Assembly (NCBI GenBank): GCA_002390045.1
Contig: DGSB01000031.1
Location: 1-16,968, forward strand
Origin: Fibrobacter sp. UBA4373
Lineage (GTDB): Bacteria; Fibrobacterota; Fibrobacteria; Fibrobacterales; Fibrobacteraceae
DNA length: 16,968 nt
Reading direction: 5' to 3'
Shown here: piece after piece, positions 13,156 to 16,968 of the stretch
Numbering within the stretch: position 1 is the stretch's first letter
How the letters are laid out: every line of letters starts with the position of its first letter
Program-made: the position numbers and the translations under genes
The notes under the pieces: model-generated
The model's input: the letters and a program-made list of their open reading frames with translations, nothing else
Told to the model about the DNA's origin: nothing
Databases searched by the model: none

Positions 13156-13905
13156 ATGAACAACGAAATGGAAAATATGGAAGAAATTCCAAAGGCAAAG
13201 AAGGAAATCGTCATTCCTGAATTTTACCGAGACTTGAACCAGGACAAGGCCTTGCCCTGCATGTGGCACTTTGTTCACCGTCATATTCCGGGAACTCGTA
13301 AGCCGATTCAGACCCCGGACAATTTGCCGGACAAGCATCCGCTCGATTGGAAAGAAATTTTCCCGAACCATAATGGTCACATTGAAATCGAAATCGGTTC
13401 TGGCAAGGGCGGCTTCCTTGTTGAATATGGGAAAAATCATCCGGACTACTTCATTATGGGAAGTGAATGGGATTTGACATGGGCCCGCTACGCCGCAGAC
13501 CGCATGATGCGCAACAAGCTCGATGCGAACACGGCCATGCTTCGCGGCGATGTTTTCTACTTTCTCCGCGATCGCGTACAGAGCAATACCGTGGACGCAT
13601 TCCACATGTATTTCCCAGACCCGTGGCCGAAGGAACGCCATCACAAGAATCGTCTTCTTCGCGAAGAATTTCTCGTGGAAGTCGCCCGCGTTTTGAAGCC
13701 GGGCAAGCGTATCTTCTATTGGGGAACGGACCACAAAGAATACAACGAAGTCGCGCTCGAAGTTTTTGACAACTTTAAGGGCTGCAAGATTTTAGAACGC
13801 AACACGGCCCTTCCGACAGAAGGGATCATGACGAATTTTGAAAAGAAGTATCGGTTAGAAGGCCGTCCGATCTACCGTAGTATCATTGAGTTTGACAAGG
13901 CCTAA
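13156..13905 (+). CDS. trmB: tRNA (guanine-N7-)-methyltransferase
   Basis: TrmB uses S-adenosylmethionine to form m7G46 in the tRNA variable loop. The 249-residue protein shows the SAM-binding motif EIGSGKG at 79-85, GSEWD (SAM-ribose region) after it, and the diagnostic FPDPWPK at 153-159 followed by a basic stretch (ERHHKNR), then NFEKKY near the C-terminus, which contacts the substrate in this family. The N-terminal 60 residues form an extra segment common in longer TrmB proteins. I chose ATG 13156: AAGGTGA overlaps the preceding stop codon (TAAGGTGA) at the right distance, while an upstream reading from 13087 would overlap the RNase Z-like gene by about 60 nt without an SD. recN follows after 15 nt. 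Confidence 0.95.
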   Translation: MNNEMENMEEIPKAKKEIVIPEFYRDLNQDKALPCMWHFVHRHIPGTRKPIQTPDNLPDKHPLDWKEIFPNHNGHIEIEIGSGKGGFLVEYGKNHPDYFIMGSEWDLTWARYAADRMMRNKLDANTAMLRGDVFYFLRDRVQSNTVDAFHMYFPDPWPKERHHKNRLLREEFLVEVARVLKPGKRIFYWGTDHKEYNEVALEVFDNFKGCKILERNTALPTEGIMTNFEKKYRLEGRPIYRSIIEFDKA

Positions 13906-13920
13906 TTCATAACGGGACTT

Positions 13921-15582
13921 ATGCTAGAACAGCTGACGATCCGTAATTTTGCACTTATCGAAGAAACCACGGTCAAATTTGGCACGGGCTTCTCCGCCAT
14001 TACCGGTGAAACCGGCGCAGGTAAATCCGTCCTCATGGGCGCCTTGCGCGTTGTCGTCGGCGGGAAAACCCTCCCGACGATGATTCGTCACGGAGCAGAC
14101 AAAGCTTTTGTTGAAGCGACGTTCGATATTTCGAACAATGTCGAAGCCAAAAGGGTTCTTGAATCCGAAGAAATTGATGCGGAAGATGAGCTGATCATTC
14201 AACGCGAAATCCTTGCCGGAGGAAAGAACCGCACTCGTGTGAACGGCGTGATAGTAAAGCAATGCGTTCTTCAGGATTTGGGAGAAACGCTAATTCAAAT
14301 GCACGGTCAAAGCGATCAGTTGCTTTTGCGCGATCTGCGAACCCAGCTGAATTTACTCGACGATTACTGCGGCTGTACCGAAGAGCTTAAGGTCTATGGC
14401 GAAGCCTGGAGTACATACAACCGTCTTCAGGAAGAGCTTCGTAAGACCGAAGAAAATGCACGGAATCTTGCCGAGCAAAAAGAATTTTTGACGTTCCAGA
14501 AAAATGAATTGGAAAAGGCAAATCTCCGAGCCGGAGAAGAAGCGGAACTAGAAGAAAAAACCTCCGCAGCATCCAAGTCCGAAGCCAAGATGCACGCCAT
14601 CGAAGAACTCAGCAAACTCTTTGACGGTGAAAACGGGCTGATGTCTCAGTTTGAAATTTTCCAGTCCAAGATTCGACAGTTTTCGTCAAAGCTTCCTGAA
14701 ATGGAAGAATGGGCTGTAAAACTCGGCGACGCCTATGATTCGCTTTCTTTTATAGAAGACGCTCTTCGCGATGCAGAAGAATCTTCGGAATTGGATCCTG
14801 TGGAACTTGATCGGGCGAATACGCGCCTTGCGCAAATTCAGCGCTTAAAACGCAAATATCGTACCGATGAAGCGGGGCTGATAGAGCTTTTTGCCCGTCG
14901 CAAGCAGGAACTCGATAGCCTCGAAAATTTGGACGCCGATCTCTCCGAAATCAAGAAAAATATCGAAAAAGCCAAAGCCAAGCTTGCTGAAACCGCAGGT
15001 ATTCTCACGGAAAAGCGCAAAGCCGGTAAACAGACTTTAGACACCAAGGTAGAAGAAGTTTTGCGCTCTCTCGGCATGCCTAAAGCCACCTTCAATACAG
15101 ATATTTCCGAAGAAGACTATTCCGCAACGGGCAAGGACCGTGTCGAATTTTGCATGGCTCCGAACTTTGGCGAAGGACAAAAGCCTCTGCGCGTCGCCGT
15201 TTCGGGCGGTGAACTTTCCCGTGTGCTTCTCGCATTCAAATCGGTGATGGCGGAACAAGATCATGTTCCGGTATTGGTCTTCGATGAAGTGGACTCGGGA
15301 ATCAGCGGTGAAATCGGCAACAAAGTCGGTGAAACTCTGAAAGAAATTGGAAAGTACCACCAAGTCTTGGCGATTACGCATTTGCAACAAGTCGCTTGCC
15401 GTGCGCAGTCCCATTTGGCTGTTGAAAAGCACGAAAATGGAGAAGGACGTACTATTTCAAACGTGAAATTGTTATCATATAACGAAAGAATCGTGGAAAT
15501 TGCGAGAATGCTCGGGGATCCCCAATCCCCCACCTCGCTTGCCCATGCAAAGGAATTTTTGGAGGAAGCCAATGCCTCTTAA
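13921..15582 (+). CDS. recN: DNA repair protein RecN
   Basis: RecN is an SMC-like ATPase that acts early in double-strand-break repair and binds the nucleoid. The length of 553 residues is standard. Walker A is GETGAGKS at 29-36; the Q-loop region holds MHGQSDQ; two long coiled-coil arms occupy about 160-400; the ABC signature SGGE is at 428-431 in AVSGGELSRVLLAFK; and Walker B with DEVDSG has Asp455 and Glu456, followed by ITHLQQVA, the H-loop. The ATG at 13921 directly follows a weak GGGA. Sitting 15 nt after trmB and overlapping the next gene by 11 nt, it is in the middle of a four-gene run. I see no LexA-type box before it; the operon position may explain that. Confidence 0.96.
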   Translation: MLEQLTIRNFALIEETTVKFGTGFSAITGETGAGKSVLMGALRVVVGGKTLPTMIRHGADKAFVEATFDISNNVEAKRVLESEEIDAEDELIIQREILAGGKNRTRVNGVIVKQCVLQDLGETLIQMHGQSDQLLLRDLRTQLNLLDDYCGCTEELKVYGEAWSTYNRLQEELRKTEENARNLAEQKEFLTFQKNELEKANLRAGEEAELEEKTSAASKSEAKMHAIEELSKLFDGENGLMSQFEIFQSKIRQFSSKLPEMEEWAVKLGDAYDSLSFIEDALRDAEESSELDPVELDRANTRLAQIQRLKRKYRTDEAGLIELFARRKQELDSLENLDADLSEIKKNIEKAKAKLAETAGILTEKRKAGKQTLDTKVEEVLRSLGMPKATFNTDISEEDYSATGKDRVEFCMAPNFGEGQKPLRVAVSGGELSRVLLAFKSVMAEQDHVPVLVFDEVDSGISGEIGNKVGETLKEIGKYHQVLAITHLQQVACRAQSHLAVEKHENGEGRTISNVKLLSYNERIVEIARMLGDPQSPTSLAHAKEFLEEANAS

Positions 15583-16729
15583 GAAAAAATTGTTAAGCCT
15601 GCGTTTGCGCGGACGCGCCTGGCGCATTTTTAGAGCAGCCCTATTCGTCCCTCTAATTGCATCGATCTGGACTCAGCACAACTATACGGCTGCGATGATC
15701 ACGCTGGTCGTGCTGATTCTGACCTGGCTCAATAACTGGCAACTTCGAGTGCAGGAATTCGAAGAACCTTATTACCAGCTATGGTTGAATGTGATCGAAG
15801 GCATTCTCTCGGTGACGGTGATGACGAGCGTCCTTTTGCGCGATTTCTTTAAGGACGGTGATTTCGAAATTTTGCTGGCTGTGGGTTGTGCCTGCTTGCT
15901 CGGGCGCGTTATCGCCCATTCGCTTTTAAGCCTTTCCGTGATTCGCGAAGGGAAAAAGGTTCCCGGGCGGCACGCATGGTCCAAAATTTCGGCAATCGCG
16001 ATCAACGCGACAATGCTCGTGTATATTTTAGGGCTAGAACGCTATCAGCAGATTTTCATGGTCGCGAGCATTTTGCTGATGAGCGCCGCTTCTGTGGAAT
16101 TTTTGTACTGGTTCTACCGCGACCCTGCACACCGTAAGCCACTTTCGATTGCAAGCCAGCTGACGATGACGCGAATCGTTTTGACTCCGTTCTTCTTGTG
16201 GGTCTTTTTCTACGACAATAATTTGAATTACGAAGATAACCATATCGTATTCAAAGTGCTCGCGCTGGTGATGGTTCTTGGCTTTATGCTGACCGACTTC
16301 CTTGACGGACATCTTGCCCGCAAGTGGGGTGAAGTTTCGACCCTAGGAAAGTATCTGGATCCGTTCAGTGATAAAATTTCGAACATGACCATCTTTATGT
16401 GCTTCATTGCTACGGGCTATGCTCCCGTCTGGATGGTCGCCTTGATCTACTTCCGCGAAGCGAGCGTTGAAACCTTGCGCACTCTCGCTGCCGCTGAAGG
16501 CCTTATCATGCCGGCTCGCCGAAGTGGAAAATGGAAAACGGCTTTGCAAGGAATCGGAATCGTGACGATCCTGGTTTGTGCATTGGATCCGATCCAGCAG
16601 TTAGAAGGCTTTAAAGCTGTTTGGGAAAATCTTCCTCAGGTCGTGATGGGAGTCATCACATTTGTCACGATCGCTAGCGGAATCGATTACTTTGTATCGT
16701 CAAAACATATCTTGCAAAAGTATGTGTAA
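15572..16729 (+). CDS. CDP-alcohol phosphatidyltransferase with long N-terminal membrane half (PgsA-like)
   Basis: Members of this family join a CDP-diacylglycerol phosphatidyl group to an alcohol such as glycerol-3-phosphate in the inner membrane. The full catalytic motif D242-F-L-D245-G-H-L-A-R250, eight residues, G259, D263 and D267 is intact, and REASVETLRTLAAAEG with GKWKTALQG follows as in PgsA. The protein has 385 residues, about twice PgsA; residues 1-190 add about five hydrophobic segments and appear to be a decayed copy of the catalytic half (see findings). The ATG at 15572 has GGAGG at 15561-15565 inside recN; the upstream reading from 15500 lacks an SD. It overlaps recN by 11 bp. 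The substrate (glycerol-phosphate, serine or inositol-phosphate) is not settled by sequence; phosphatidylglycerophosphate is my guess. Confidence 0.87.
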   Translation: MPLKKKLLSLRLRGRAWRIFRAALFVPLIASIWTQHNYTAAMITLVVLILTWLNNWQLRVQEFEEPYYQLWLNVIEGILSVTVMTSVLLRDFFKDGDFEILLAVGCACLLGRVIAHSLLSLSVIREGKKVPGRHAWSKISAIAINATMLVYILGLERYQQIFMVASILLMSAASVEFLYWFYRDPAHRKPLSIASQLTMTRIVLTPFFLWVFFYDNNLNYEDNHIVFKVLALVMVLGFMLTDFLDGHLARKWGEVSTLGKYLDPFSDKISNMTIFMCFIATGYAPVWMVALIYFREASVETLRTLAAAEGLIMPARRSGKWKTALQGIGIVTILVCALDPIQQLEGFKAVWENLPQVVMGVITFVTIASGIDYFVSSKHILQKYV

Positions 16730-16754
16730 CCCCAAGCTTTCTTTCACTTCACCC

Positions 16755-16783
16755 TTGACACAATCATAATTAATTACTATATA
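16755..16783 (+). promoter_or_regulatory. sigma-70-type promoter of the initiator tRNA
   Basis: TTGACA at 16755-16760 matches the -35 consensus exactly. After a 17-nt spacer, TATATA at 16778-16783 serves as the -10. The start would fall near 16790, giving a 5' leader of about 25 nt to be removed by RNase P. A stable-RNA gene is where a near-consensus promoter is expected. Confidence 0.75.
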
Positions 16784-16814
16784 TGGTGCTGTACTGGTAA
16801 CGGTACCCACTCGA

Positions 16815-16888
<74 letters not shown>

Positions 16889-16890
16889 CT

Positions 16891-16924
16891 AAAAAGACTC
16901 GGATGATCTCCGGGTCTTTTTTTT
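16891..16924 (+). terminator. terminator of the initiator tRNA
   Basis: AAAAGACTCGG (16892-16902) pairs with CCGGGTCTTTT (16910-16920) over 11 bp with one T-G wobble. The loop is 7 nt and the 3' arm runs into T8. It begins 3 nt after the tRNA, so the primary transcript has a short trailer for RNase Z or exonuclease trimming. Confidence 0.9.
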
Positions 16925-16944
16925 ATACTCTCCCATCCGGACAC

Positions 16945-16968
16945 AAAAAGGGACCCGCCGGCATAGCC
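16945..16968. other. probable first arm of a hairpin cut by the window end
   Basis: A5-GGGACCCGCCGGC is followed by ATA and then GCC, the first three bases of a perfect complement to GGC. If the complement continues past the edge, this is a GC-rich terminator hairpin, probably for a minus-strand gene to the right, whose T-run would be the complement of A16945-16949. Only three pairs are visible, so this is inference. Confidence 0.3.

Noticed and set aside
15500..15571. Extended N-terminus for the phosphatidyltransferase
   Set aside because: It would overlap recN by more than 80 nt, is rich in Pro and Arg and lacks an SD; GGAGG before 15572 decides the start.

Overview
The window looks like core chromosome of a Gram-negative bacterium of about 45-50% GC. 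Several proteins carry signal peptides or lipoboxes and two look like outer-membrane beta-barrels. The protein sequences, especially the start of the class II aldolase, RF3 and RecN, remind me of the Fibrobacter group (Fibrobacterota). That assignment is recall and inference, not a search result. I see no insertion sequence, CRISPR array, prophage or integrase.

Layout. 1-88: N-terminus of a class II fructose-bisphosphate aldolase, minus strand, leaving the window. 89-384: divergent intergenic region. On the clpB side it holds a textbook sigma-54 (-24/-12) element, two related inverted repeats and a perfect Shine-Dalgarno (SD) sequence. 385-2934: clpB disaggregase, closed by a strong hairpin terminator. 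3020-3979: an AT-richer family 2 glycosyltransferase. 3984-5375 (minus): lipoprotein gene followed by an outer-membrane barrel gene. 5517-10376 (minus): a tightly packed run prfC, CapA-like lipoprotein, outer-membrane protein, CobW-type G3E GTPase, with a small unknown ORF (10449-10655) just upstream of prfC. 10764-11093 (minus): small cupin. 11256-11798 (plus): cysteine glutathione peroxidase. 11830-12192 (minus): small two-helix membrane protein, convergent with the peroxidase and sharing its terminator. 12234-16729 (plus): an operon-like run of RNase Z-like hydrolase, trmB, recN and a long CDP-alcohol phosphatidyltransferase. 16815-16888: initiator tRNA with its own promoter and terminator.

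The genes fall into a few themes. ClpB and the peroxidase serve stress tolerance. The RNase Z-like enzyme, TrmB, RF3 and the initiator tRNA serve RNA processing and translation; the tRNA has no encoded CCA, which fits RNase Z-type 3' trimming. RecN serves DNA repair. The lipoproteins, barrels, CapA-like protein, glycosyltransferase and phosphatidyltransferase serve the envelope.

No complete new multi-gene system stands out. The best leads are: the sigma-54 promoter with paired palindromes at clpB; a phosphatidyltransferase whose N-terminal half looks like a decayed copy of its catalytic half; an initiator tRNA with an extra base in the T stem; and a cupin with two expected metal-binding histidines replaced by glutamine.
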